From NCBI RefSeq assembly GCF_030406725.1, contig NZ_CP129107.1, positions 2,460,501 to 2,524,500 on the forward strand: DNA of 64,000 nucleotides. Reading direction: 5' to 3'. The position numbers were made by a program, and so were the translations under genes. The notes beneath the pieces are model-generated. The model worked only from the letters and a program-made list of their open reading frames with translations, was not told where the DNA came from and ran no database searches. Below are positions 44,243 through 52,710 of the stretch, piece after piece; within the stretch, counting starts at the first letter, position 1, and each line of letters starts with the position of its first letter. The DNA is from Alteriqipengyuania flavescens (GTDB lineage Bacteria; Pseudomonadota; Alphaproteobacteria; Sphingomonadales; Sphingomonadaceae).

Positions 44243-45892
44243 TCACATGTTCGGATAGTTGGGCCCGCCGCCGCCTTCGGGCGTGGTCCATTCGATGTTC
44301 TGGTTCGGGTCCTTGATGTCGCAGGTCTTGCAGTGGACGCAGTTCTGGCTGTTGATCTGGAACTTCATCGCGCCCGTGTCCTCATCCTCCAGCCATTCGT
44401 AGACACCCGCAGGGCAATAGCGCTGCGACGGGCCGGCATAGACTGCAAGCTCGCTGTCGTGCTGCAGTTGCAGGTCCTTCACCTTCAGGTGGTTTGGCTG
44501 GTCCTCGGCATGATTGGTGAAGCTGAAGGCGACATTGGTCAGCCGGTCGAAGGTCAGCTTCCCGTCGGGCTTGGGATAGTTGATCGGCGTGTGCAGGTCC
44601 GCGCGCTGCAATTCCTCGTAATCGCGGTGATGCTTCATGCTGAGGGGCAGGCCGATCTTGAGCGTGCGCATCCACATGTCCGCACCGGCCAGCACCGTGC
44701 CCACGTCGCCGCCATACTTGGCGACCAGCGGCTGCGCGTTCTGCACTTTCTTGAGCTCGGTTGCGATCCAGCTATCGCGCACGGCCGCATCGTAATCCAT
44801 CAGCTCGGTCTTCTCCGAACCTGCGGAGATGGCCGCAGCAATGCTTTCGGCGGCCAGCATCCCGCTCTTCATCGCGGTGTGGCTGCCCTTGATGCGCGGC
44901 ACGTTGACGAAGCCCGCCGCGCAGCCGACGAGCGCGCCGCCCGGGAACGCCAGCTTCGGCACGCTCTGCCAGCCGCCTTCGTTGATGGCGCGCGCGCCAT
45001 AAGCCACGCGGGTGCCGCCTTCGAGATATTCGCGGATTGCCGGATGTTCCTTCCAGCGCTGGAATTCCTGGTACGGACGGACGTACGGGTTCTTGTAATC
45101 GAGCGCCGTCACGAAGCCGAGCGCGACCTGGCCGCCCGCCTGGTGATAGAGGAAGCCCCCGCCCCAGGTATCGCTTTCAGACAGGGGCCAGCCCTGCGTG
45201 TGGATCACGCGGCCGGGAACGTGCTTCTCGGGATCGATGTCCCACAGTTCCTTGATGCCGAGGCCGTAGACCTGCGGCTGGCAATTCGCCTCCAGGTCGA
45301 AGCGTTCCTTCATCTTCTTGGTAAGGTTGCCGCGCGCACCCTCTGCGAACAGCGTGTATTTCGCGTGGATTTCCATGCCCGGCTGGTAATCCGGTTTGTG
45401 GGAGCCATCGGCAGCGACGCCCATGTCCTGCGTGATCACGCCTGACACCGCGCCATTCTCGTCGAACATGACTTCCGACGCCGGGAAGCCGGGGAAGACC
45501 ATCACGCCCAGCGCCTCTGCCTGTTCGCCAAGCCAGCGGGTCAGGTTGCCAAGGCTGCCGGTGTAGCAGCCCTCGTTGGACAGGAACGGCGGCATGATCA
45601 GGTGCGGCAGCGCCATCTTCTTGTTTGCGCCAAGGATCCAGTGCCAGTTGTCCGTGACGGGCGTCTCCGCCATCGGGCAATCCATGTCGCGCCATTCCGG
45701 GAAGAGCTCGTCCAGCGCCTTGGGATCGACGACCGCACCCGACAGGATATGCGCCCCGATTTCGGAGCCTTTTTCGAGGACCACGACCTCGAGTTCCTCG
45801 TTCAGCTGCTTGAGACGGATGCTCGCGGCCAGTCCGGCGACCCCGCCGCCGACAATCACCACATCGCAGGGCATCGATTCACGTTCGGTCAT
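44243..45892 (-). CDS. Electron transfer flavoprotein-ubiquinone oxidoreductase
   Basis: Membrane-associated FAD/4Fe-4S enzyme that passes electrons from ETF to ubiquinone, feeding fatty- and amino-acid oxidation into the respiratory chain. The protein has 549 residues. FAD motif VVIVGGGVAG (about 11-20), substrate-side GEQAEALGVMVFPGF, and C-terminal 4Fe-4S ligands Cys518, Cys521 and Cys524 (CVHCKTCDIKDPNQ). The start is ATG 45892; longer frames to 46675 are spurious. No etfAB genes are adjacent. It is divergent from the UDG-like gene. Confidence 0.95.
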   Translation of the reverse strand: MTERESMPCDVVIVGGGVAGLAASIRLKQLNEELEVVVLEKGSEIGAHILSGAVVDPKALDELFPEWRDMDCPMAETPVTDNWHWILGANKKMALPHLIMPPFLSNEGCYTGSLGNLTRWLGEQAEALGVMVFPGFPASEVMFDENGAVSGVITQDMGVAADGSHKPDYQPGMEIHAKYTLFAEGARGNLTKKMKERFDLEANCQPQVYGLGIKELWDIDPEKHVPGRVIHTQGWPLSESDTWGGGFLYHQAGGQVALGFVTALDYKNPYVRPYQEFQRWKEHPAIREYLEGGTRVAYGARAINEGGWQSVPKLAFPGGALVGCAAGFVNVPRIKGSHTAMKSGMLAAESIAAAISAGSEKTELMDYDAAVRDSWIATELKKVQNAQPLVAKYGGDVGTVLAGADMWMRTLKIGLPLSMKHHRDYEELQRADLHTPINYPKPDGKLTFDRLTNVAFSFTNHAEDQPNHLKVKDLQLQHDSELAVYAGPSQRYCPAGVYEWLEDEDTGAMKFQINSQNCVHCKTCDIKDPNQNIEWTTPEGGGGPNYPNM

Positions 45893-45965
45893 GGTCCACT
45901 TTCTGTTCGCTTTGCGGTCCCACAGCACTTGATTGCTGCGACGCGGCAGGTCAAGACCTTGGCCC

Positions 45966-46733
45966 GTGCCAACGACCCCTGCCAGCCCTGCGGAAACCCG
46001 CGAATCCGCGCTGCGTGCCATTGAGGCGGCGCAGGCGTGGTGGCGCGAGGCCGGGGTGGATTGCGACTTCGTGGAGGAGCCGGTCGACTGGCTGGCGCAG
46101 CCGGAGCCGGCCGCGCAACTTCCCCATGCCGTAACGGCGCCGAAACCGGTGGCCGATGCGCCCCCTCCCACGATTGCGATCGGCGGGAACCGGGAAGCCT
46201 GGCCACAAAGCCTGCCGGCTTTCGACAGCTGGTGGCTGGCCGAGCCCAGCCTTGCGATGGGATCGGAAATTTCCCGCCCTGCCCCGCGCGGACCGGAAAA
46301 TGCGCCGCTGATGATCCTCGTCCCGCAACCTGAGGCGGAGGATCGCGACGTGCTGCTGTCCGGCCTGCAAGGCGGGATGCTGGCCAACATGATCCGCGCC
46401 ATGGGCTTCGCGGCGGACGAGGTGCGGCTGGGAAGCGTCCTGCCCCGCCACACGCCCGGTGCGGACTGGGCGCGGCTCGCGGATGCCGGGCTAGGCACAC
46501 TGGCGCTGCACCATGTTGCCCTTGCCAAGCCCCAGCGCCTGCTCGTCCTCGGGCGGAGCATCCTGCCGCTGCTCGGCGCAGATCCGGAACAGGCTGCCGC
46601 GCTCGACTCTATCCGCGCCGGCGACATCGCGGTAAACGCGCTGGCAGGGCGAGAGCCCGCAACATTGCTGGCCATGGCCCCGGCGCGCCGGGCGTTGTGG
46701 CACCGCTGGCTCGAACGGAGTACCGATGCCTAG
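45966..46733 (+). CDS. Degenerate uracil-DNA glycosylase-like protein
   Basis: A 255-residue protein from GTG 45966. The C-terminal half has a family-4/UdgX-like layout (MLANMIRAMGF, PQRLLVLGRSILPLLG). The glycosylase motifs (GEAPG and the NxxKCxPP loop) are not seen, so it is probably catalytically inactive or a distant relative. The N-terminal ~60 residues (EAAQAWWREAGVD) are of unknown role. It overlaps the lytic transglycosylase start by 8 bases, which implies co-transcription. The function is unknown. Confidence 0.6.
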   Translation: MPTTPASPAETRESALRAIEAAQAWWREAGVDCDFVEEPVDWLAQPEPAAQLPHAVTAPKPVADAPPPTIAIGGNREAWPQSLPAFDSWWLAEPSLAMGSEISRPAPRGPENAPLMILVPQPEAEDRDVLLSGLQGGMLANMIRAMGFAADEVRLGSVLPRHTPGADWARLADAGLGTLALHHVALAKPQRLLVLGRSILPLLGADPEQAAALDSIRAGDIAVNALAGREPATLLAMAPARRALWHRWLERSTDA

Positions 46734-48438
46734 GAAATTCCCGCTGCTTCCCTTCCTTGCAAGCCTCGCCCTCCCCGCTGCCGCTTCGGCGCAGGACAAT
46801 TCGGCCCAGTATTTCAGCACCCGGCAACCCGCCGCCGCCGTGCCAGTGGTGCTGGCGGCCGACGAACGCAGCCGCGCACGGGAGGCGTTCGCGGCCTTGC
46901 GGGCAAATGATTGGGCGCGGGTGGAGAGCCTGCTGGCGCAAGGCGTCGGGGTGCTGGATCCGGTTGTCCGCGCAGAGCTTTACCTGCATCCGGAATCCCC
47001 GCGCGTCGGCCTGGACCAGATTGCGAACTGGATGCCGCAGGGCCGGCGGCTGCCTTATGCGGAAAGGCTCAACGCTCTGGCAGTCTCCCGCGGTTCGCAG
47101 GAGGGCTTCATCCTGCCGCGCGAGCGGCGGCTGGAGCCGCGCGGATATGCGCCGAAGCGTATCCTGCCGCGCGGGACCGGTGACGGCACGATCTCTTCGG
47201 AGATGAGCAACGCCATCCTCGACCGCATCAAGAACGACGATCCGGACGGGGCACGGCTGCTCCTCGACGGGATCGATGCGACGCTTTCCACCGATGCGCG
47301 CGCAGAATGGCGCCAGCGTGTTGCGTGGAGCTATTACATCGAGAACATGGATGCGCAGGCGCTGGCCATGGCGCAGTCGGTGTACGACGGGACGGGACCG
47401 TGGGTCGCGGAAGGTGCGTGGGTCGGCGGACTGGCCGCATGGCGCCTGGGCGACTGCCTGACCGCGGGCTCCAATTTCGAGGAATCGGCGCGGCGCGCCA
47501 GCAATCCCGAACTTCAGGCCGCTGCCTATTACTGGGCGAGCCGCGCGACGATCCGCTGCCGCCGCCCCGGACGTGCCGCCGAACTGCTTCGCGGCGCGGC
47601 GGTTCTCGACAACACGCTCTACGGCATGTTGGCGCTGGAACAGCTGGGACAAGCGCAGCCCGATCGTTTCGGGCGGACCGACTTCAACGGCGAAGACTGG
47701 CGCGAAATCGGCGGGCTGCCGGAAGTGCAGATGGCCATCGCCCTGTCCGAAATCGGCGAAGAGGACATCGCCGGAGAAGTATTGCGGCACCTTTCCGGCG
47801 TGGTCGACGGCGACAATTTCAATGCCATCTCGCGCCTCGCTCGCGGCCTCGGCCTGCCGGGCACGCAGCTGTGGCTAGCCCACCGCGCCCCGCGGGGCGC
47901 GGATCCGGAGCCTGCCGCGCAGTTCCCGGTGGCCCGATGGCAGCCGGTCGGCGGCTGGAGAGTCGATCCCGCCCTCGCCTATGCCCATGCCTTGCAGGAA
48001 TCGAATTTCCAGCGCGGCGTCGTCAGCGGTGCGGGCGCGACCGGGCTGATGCAGATCATGCCGATTGCCGCGCGTGAATACGGGCCCTCGCTCGGCATGA
48101 ACAACCCGGACCTGCGCGATGCCAGCGTCAATCTCGCCTTCGGCCAACGCGCGCTCGAGGTGCTGAGTGAAAGCCGGGGCACGCAGGGCAAGCTGCCGAA
48201 GATCATGGCCGCCTATAACGCCGGGCTGACGCCGGTCACCCGCTGGGAAGGCGAGGTCCGCGACCAGGGCGACGCGCTGCTCTACATGGAATCCATCCCC
48301 TATTGGGAAACGCGCGGCTATGTCGCCATCGTCACGCGCAATTACTGGATGTACGAGCGGCAGGCGAATGCCCCCTCCCCCTCGCGCCGGGCCCTGTCGG
48401 AAAACAAGTGGCCGATGTTCCCGCGCGTGCAGCGATAA
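46726..48438 (+). CDS. Soluble lytic transglycosylase
   Basis: Periplasmic enzyme that cleaves the MurNAc-GlcNAc bond of peptidoglycan with formation of 1,6-anhydro ends (Slt70 type). The protein has 570 residues. The signal peptide covers about 1-22 (ASA-QDN). A long superhelical alpha domain (about 60-400) precedes the SLT domain, with catalytic Glu425 in ALQESNF, followed by GATGLMQIMP and AAYNAG (about 496-501). It is preceded by the UDG-like gene, which overlaps it. Confidence 0.95.
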   Translation: MPRKFPLLPFLASLALPAAASAQDNSAQYFSTRQPAAAVPVVLAADERSRAREAFAALRANDWARVESLLAQGVGVLDPVVRAELYLHPESPRVGLDQIANWMPQGRRLPYAERLNALAVSRGSQEGFILPRERRLEPRGYAPKRILPRGTGDGTISSEMSNAILDRIKNDDPDGARLLLDGIDATLSTDARAEWRQRVAWSYYIENMDAQALAMAQSVYDGTGPWVAEGAWVGGLAAWRLGDCLTAGSNFEESARRASNPELQAAAYYWASRATIRCRRPGRAAELLRGAAVLDNTLYGMLALEQLGQAQPDRFGRTDFNGEDWREIGGLPEVQMAIALSEIGEEDIAGEVLRHLSGVVDGDNFNAISRLARGLGLPGTQLWLAHRAPRGADPEPAAQFPVARWQPVGGWRVDPALAYAHALQESNFQRGVVSGAGATGLMQIMPIAAREYGPSLGMNNPDLRDASVNLAFGQRALEVLSESRGTQGKLPKIMAAYNAGLTPVTRWEGEVRDQGDALLYMESIPYWETRGYVAIVTRNYWMYERQANAPSPSRRALSENKWPMFPRVQR

Positions 48439-48460
48439 AAATGGGCTGACAGACTCTTTT

Positions 48461-48475
48461 GTTCCTTCTATGTTC
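48461..48475 (+). promoter_or_regulatory. SOS (LexA) box GTTC-N7-GTTC
   Basis: GTTC at 48461-48464 and 48472-48475, separated by 7 bases, exactly the alphaproteobacterial LexA consensus. It ends 5 bases before the start codon of the radical SAM gene (ATG 48481), so LexA bound here should block transcription or RNA polymerase clearance. Confidence 0.8.
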
Positions 48476-48480
48476 CGCAC

Positions 48481-49566
48481 ATGGCAGCGGGACCGGATGA
48501 CAGGATTCGCGGGCGGGGGGCGCAATCTTCCGCGGTCCCGCAACGCTTCGGTTTGGCCGAGCGCCTGGTTGACGACGACTGGCGCGATGCGATGGAAGCA
48601 CTCGACGGCCCGCCAGGCAAGCTGCGGACCACGGTGATCGAGGAACGCCCCAAGACGATCGTCACTTTCAACCAGTCGCCCGATGTCCCCTTCGACCGGT
48701 CGATCAATGCCTATCGCGGCTGCGAGCATGGCTGCGTCTATTGCTTTGCCCGGCCGACGCACGCCTATCACGACCTCTCGCCCGGTCTCGATTTCGAGAC
48801 TAGGCTGTTCGCCAAGGCAAATTCGGCCGAACTGCTGCGTTCGACGCTGTCGAAACGCGGCTACCGGCCCGCCCCCATCGCAATGGGCACGAACACGGAT
48901 CCGTACCAGCCCATCGAGCGGCGCTATCGCATCACGCGCGATATCCTCAGGCTGTGTCTGGAAACCCTGCATCCGGTGACGATAACGACCAAGTCGGACC
49001 GCGTGCTGGACGATCTCGACCTCCTCGCCGAGCTGGCGCGACGCGATCTGGTGGCGGTGTCGCTGTCCGTCACCACGTTCGATCCGCGGCTGTCAGGCTT
49101 GTTGGAGCCTCGCGCCGCTGCCCCGGCGAAGCGGCTCGCCGCGATAGGTCGCCTGTCGGAAGAAGGTATCCCGGTGCACTGCAGTGTTTCGCCGATAATC
49201 CCCGCGGTGACCGACGAGTTCATGGAAGATATCGTCGCCCGTGCGGCTGAGGCGGGTGCGCGCTCTGCCGGCTGGATACCGCTGAGGCTACCGCACGAGG
49301 TCGCGCCCCTGTTCCGCGAATGGCTCGATGTCCATTTCCCGGACCGCAAGGACAAGGTGATGAACATCGTGCGCGACATGCGGGGCGGGCGCGACAACGA
49401 TCCCGGTTTCTTCACGCGCTTCAGGCCGCAAGGCGTGTGGGCCGACCTCTTCCGCCGCCGCTTCGCGCTCGCCCTGAAGCGCGCGGGCCTAGACAAGCCG
49501 AAGTTCGCGCTCGACACGACCAGCTTCCGCAAGCCCGGCCCCGAAGGTCAGTTGTCCCTCATCTGA
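48481..49566 (+). CDS. PA0069-family radical SAM protein (SplB-like)
   Basis: A 361-residue radical SAM protein related to spore photoproduct lyase. The 4Fe-4S ligands are Cys81, Cys85 and Cys88 (CEHGCVYCFA, CX3CX2C). The segments PTHAYHDLSPGLDFET, GTNTDPYQP and TTKSDRVLDDLD are typical of this subfamily. ATG 48481 lies 5 bases downstream of an SOS box, so LexA probably represses it and DNA damage induces it. A role in repairing or tolerating DNA lesions is therefore plausible but not shown for the family. Confidence 0.93.
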   Translation: MAAGPDDRIRGRGAQSSAVPQRFGLAERLVDDDWRDAMEALDGPPGKLRTTVIEERPKTIVTFNQSPDVPFDRSINAYRGCEHGCVYCFARPTHAYHDLSPGLDFETRLFAKANSAELLRSTLSKRGYRPAPIAMGTNTDPYQPIERRYRITRDILRLCLETLHPVTITTKSDRVLDDLDLLAELARRDLVAVSLSVTTFDPRLSGLLEPRAAAPAKRLAAIGRLSEEGIPVHCSVSPIIPAVTDEFMEDIVARAAEAGARSAGWIPLRLPHEVAPLFREWLDVHFPDRKDKVMNIVRDMRGGRDNDPGFFTRFRPQGVWADLFRRRFALALKRAGLDKPKFALDTTSFRKPGPEGQLSLI

Positions 49567-49677
49567 CGGTCGACGATCAGTCTTCTGTTTAGGGGTGGCA
49601 TTGTCGTAAGTGATTTGTCAGAACGACAAGCGGACGCGGCTTGGCAGGCCGCTTTCGAACCAACAGGGGGGTACAGA

Positions 49678-50190
49678 ATGAAATACCTAGCCACCGCTCT
49701 TTGTGCAGGCGCCATGATGATGGCAGCTCCCGCCGGGGCGCAGGAATTCCGCGAGAGCACCATCGTGAAGTTCCTCGACGCGGAATCGGCGATGAAGCCC
49801 GTGATGGACGAAATGGGCGCGACCTACACCGACATGGACGGCGATACCGGCGGTAAGCGGATCGTCTTCAGCAACGGCCTCATCACCTACGCGGAGTTCC
49901 GCGTCTGCAGCAACGGCAACTCGAACTGCGAAGGCATGCGCCTGCTTGCCAGCTATGGCGCGCCGGAAGGCGTTTCGCGCACCGAGCTTATGCGCCGCGC
50001 GAACGAGTTCAACAGCCTCTACAACACCGCCAAGGCCGTAGTGCGTGACGATGGATCGGTCTATTACACGCGCTACCTGATCAGCGACGGCGGCATCTCG
50101 ATGGAGAATTACCGCGTCGGCCTCCGCGTGTTTGAAAACATGCGCGAACCGTTCGAAACCATCGTGCTCGAAGGCGGCTCGACCGAATAG
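49678..50190 (+). CDS. YbjN-like exported protein
   Basis: A 170-residue exported protein. The signal peptide covers about 1-22 (ends APAGAQ). The rest has the mixed alpha/beta layout of the YbjN fold (YTDMDGDTGGKRIVF, YAEFRVCSN, FNSLYNTAKAVVRDDGSVYYTRYL). YbjN-type proteins act as envelope sensors or stress regulators in enterobacteria, but the function here is unknown. Start ATG 49678 follows AGGGGGG. An earlier ATG (49615) lacks a signal-peptide-compatible start. A strong terminator follows. Confidence 0.75.
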   Translation: MKYLATALCAGAMMMAAPAGAQEFRESTIVKFLDAESAMKPVMDEMGATYTDMDGDTGGKRIVFSNGLITYAEFRVCSNGNSNCEGMRLLASYGAPEGVSRTELMRRANEFNSLYNTAKAVVRDDGSVYYTRYLISDGGISMENYRVGLRVFENMREPFETIVLEGGSTE

Positions 50191-50197
50191 GTTAAAT

Positions 50198-50239
50198 GCG
50201 GGCGGCGGTCAGGCGAAGCCCTTGCCGCCGCCCGCTTTT
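50198..50239 (+). terminator. GC-rich hairpin with T-run (overlaps 3' end of next gene)
   Basis: An 11-bp stem GCGGGCGGCGG/CCGCCGCCCGC (50198-50208 with 50225-50235), then TTTT on the plus strand. It terminates the YbjN-like gene. The descending arm lies in the last codons of the convergent DUF1330 gene. Confidence 0.85.
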
Positions 50240-50640
50240 GCAAAGCGGATAAGCCTGCTGTCCGCAACGGCTGCCGTGCGGTTCACCACAGCCTGGCGAT
50301 AATCCTCGTCAGTAACCATTTTGAAGAACGCCGCGGCGTCGGGATATTCGGCGATGAAGCCCGCATCCCAAGCCTCTTCCTGCGGCCCGGTCAGGGTCAC
50401 CTGCGGCTTTCCGCGCCATACGATCGTGCCGCCGACCCGTTCGAATATCGGGCCGCTGGCCTTGCCATATTCGCGATAGGCTTCCTCCCCGCTCCACCCC
50501 TTCGCCGCATGGGGATGATCGCCCGGATAAGCTGCCTTCTCGCGGTAGCGGATCAGGTTGAGCATCTGGATCGGCTCGTCGCGTGGCAGCGACTTGAAGA
50601 GCTCGAACGCCTCCCGCGTCGGATCGATGTGCTGCGCCAT
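50209..50640 (-). CDS. DUF1330 family protein
   Basis: A 143-residue dimeric alpha/beta-barrel-like protein of the DUF1330 type, no known catalytic role. Segments typical of the family are EPIQMLNLIRYREKAAYP, EAYREYGKASGPIFERVGG and FKMVTDEDYRQAVVNRTAAVADSRLI. The start is ATG 50640, two bases downstream of the acyl-CoA ligase stop on the same strand. Its stop region overlaps the plus-strand terminator of the YbjN-like gene. Confidence 0.85.
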   Translation of the reverse strand: MAQHIDPTREAFELFKSLPRDEPIQMLNLIRYREKAAYPGDHPHAAKGWSGEEAYREYGKASGPIFERVGGTIVWRGKPQVTLTGPQEEAWDAGFIAEYPDAAAFFKMVTDEDYRQAVVNRTAAVADSRLIRFAKAGGGKGFA

Positions 50641-50642
50641 GG

Positions 50643-52241
50643 TCAGCTTTCCAGCGTGTAGTCGGCAAAGCGGGCGCGCAGGTCCTTCTTGCTGATCTTG
50701 CCGGTGGCGGTGTGCGGGATGTCGTCCACGAACTCCACCGCGTCGGGCAGCCACCACTTCGCGACCTTGTCGACAAGGAAGGCGGTCACCTCCTCGCCCG
50801 TGCAGTCCGCCCCGTCCTTCTTCACGACGAACAGCACGGGTCGCTCGTCCCATTTGGGATGCGGCATGCCGATGGCCGCCGCTTCGGCGACTGCCGGATG
50901 GCCGACCGCGGCGTTTTCCAATTCGACCGAGCTGATCCACTCACCGCCGGACTTGATCACGTCCTTCGTGCGGTCGGTCAGTTGCAAGGTTCCGTCCGGG
51001 TGGAGGATGCCGACGTCGCCGGTGTCGAACCAGCCATCGGCATCGACCGCGTCCTCTTCCGCCTTGAAGTAGCGCTTGATGACCCACGGCCCGCGGATTT
51101 GCAGCGCGCCGCTCGTCTTGCCGTCGCGCGGCAGTTCGGTGCTCATGTCGTCGAGATCGACAGTGCGTAATTCCACGCCGAAGACCGGCCGGCCCTGCAT
51201 CGCGGTCTTGCCGACCTTTTCCTCGAACGAAAGCTGGTCCCAATCGGCAGTGGGCCCGCCGACGGTGCCGATGGGGCTGGTTTCGGTCATGCCCCAGGCG
51301 TGCTGGACGCGGGTGCCGTTCTTCATCAGCCGCTCGATCATGAACTTCGGTGCGGCGGAGCCACCGATGGTGGCAGACTTCAGCTTGGGAAGGTCGGTGC
51401 CGGTGGCATCGCAATACTGGAAATGCGCAAGCCATACCGTCGGCACACCCGCGCTGTCGGTCACGCCTTCGCGCTTCATTAGTTCGTCCAGAACCGCCGG
51501 TTCGTTCACGGCGGAAAACACGAACTTGATGCCGGCCATCGCGCCGGCATAGGGCAGCCCCCAGCTCGCCGCATGGAACATCGGCACGACCGGCAGCATG
51601 ACCGAGCTCGCGCTGAAATTGAACGCGGCGGGTTGCAGGCCGACCAGCGCGTGCAGAACGGTGGAACGATGCTCGTAAAGGACACCCTTCGGATTGCCAG
51701 TGGTGCCGCTGGTGTAGCACAGCATGCAAGGATCACGCTCGTCGCCCTCGACCCAGTCGAAGTCCTCGCCATAGGGTGCGATCCAGTCTTCGAACGCCGG
51801 ATTGTGTTCGCCGGAATCGTAGCAGATGTAGTGCTCGATCGTTGTCCAGCGATCACGCATCTTGTCGACGATCGGCTGGAACATAGCATCGTACAGCAGA
51901 ACGCGGTCTTCGGCGTGGTTGGCGATAAACTCCAGCTGGTCCTCGAACAGTCGCGGGTTCACGGTGTGGAGCACGCCGCCCATGCCGGCGACGCCATACC
52001 AGCTGACGAGATGGCGCGAATGGTTCATCGCCAGGCTGGCCACCCGGTCGCCTTCCTTCACGCCGAGCGACTGCAGCGCCTGCGCCATCTTCTTGGCATC
52101 CCGCCTGATCCCGGCCCAGTCGGTGCGAGTCTCGCTGCCATCGGCCCAGCGGGTCACGATCTCGCGTGATCCGGCCTCCCGGGCCGCATGATCGATCACC
52201 CGCGTCACCCGCATCGTCCAGCCCTGCATCGCACCCAGCAT
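50643..52241 (-). CDS. Fatty acid-CoA ligase (medium/long chain, AMP-forming)
   Basis: A 532-residue ANL-superfamily acyl-CoA synthetase. The ATP motif is YTSGTTGNPKGVLYEH (about 178-193), with WGMTETSP and DGWFDTGDVGILHPDG. The C-terminal catalytic Lys is in HTATGKISKKDL. It activates fatty acids for beta-oxidation or related use. Start ATG 52241 is chosen from AGGAGAG just upstream; a frame to 52319 extends into the divergent gene's region. It is followed 2 bases later by the DUF1330 gene. Confidence 0.93.
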   Translation of the reverse strand: MLGAMQGWTMRVTRVIDHAAREAGSREIVTRWADGSETRTDWAGIRRDAKKMAQALQSLGVKEGDRVASLAMNHSRHLVSWYGVAGMGGVLHTVNPRLFEDQLEFIANHAEDRVLLYDAMFQPIVDKMRDRWTTIEHYICYDSGEHNPAFEDWIAPYGEDFDWVEGDERDPCMLCYTSGTTGNPKGVLYEHRSTVLHALVGLQPAAFNFSASSVMLPVVPMFHAASWGLPYAGAMAGIKFVFSAVNEPAVLDELMKREGVTDSAGVPTVWLAHFQYCDATGTDLPKLKSATIGGSAAPKFMIERLMKNGTRVQHAWGMTETSPIGTVGGPTADWDQLSFEEKVGKTAMQGRPVFGVELRTVDLDDMSTELPRDGKTSGALQIRGPWVIKRYFKAEEDAVDADGWFDTGDVGILHPDGTLQLTDRTKDVIKSGGEWISSVELENAAVGHPAVAEAAAIGMPHPKWDERPVLFVVKKDGADCTGEEVTAFLVDKVAKWWLPDAVEFVDDIPHTATGKISKKDLRARFADYTLES

Positions 52242-52317
52242 TCGTCTCTCCTCAAATCCGGTCGCGGGCACCATGCAGCGCCTTGCCACGCTTGGCAATC
52301 GGACCCATGGGTTCGCC

Positions 52318-52710
52318 ATGGAATGGTTTCAGGCAGCGAAGATCGATGTGGTCGAACTTACCGGTCTCACCAAGGACGCGTTGCATGTGCATATAGGCGT
52401 AATCGCCTTCCTCGCCCTGTGCCTGTTGCTCCGGCGCAGAGCGTGGGACTGGCCGCCGCTACTGGCCGTGCTGCTGCTAACCCTTGTCGGAGAGCTGGTC
52501 GACATGCTCACCCGTATCGCGCGAGGCAATCCGATGGTCTTGTTCGACCACGTTCACGACCTCGTAAACACCATGGTCCTGCCGACGCTGATTTTCGTCG
52601 TCGCTCGCTACACCAACCTTTTTAGCAGGCCGTCACGCGACGAGGCGCAGCCGGTCGCTCCCGCTGCGGGCAGCGATACTGACGTTGGCGAGACCGGGGA
52701 TCTCGCCTAG
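52318..52710 (+). CDS. Small membrane protein overlapping dnaE, hypothetical
   Basis: A 130-residue protein with three predicted helices (about 26-41, 46-65 and 85-102) around a conserved-looking LVGELVDMLTRIARGNP and FDHVHDLVNTM. It lacks any family I recognise. The start at ATG 52318 is uncertain; ATG 52273 would add 15 residues. It is divergent from the acyl-CoA ligase. Its last 78 bases (52633-52710) overlap the dnaE coding sequence on the other strand. The hydrophobic plan with charged helix ends argues that it is real. Confidence 0.6.
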   Translation: MEWFQAAKIDVVELTGLTKDALHVHIGVIAFLALCLLLRRRAWDWPPLLAVLLLTLVGELVDMLTRIARGNPMVLFDHVHDLVNTMVLPTLIFVVARYTNLFSRPSRDEAQPVAPAAGSDTDVGETGDLA

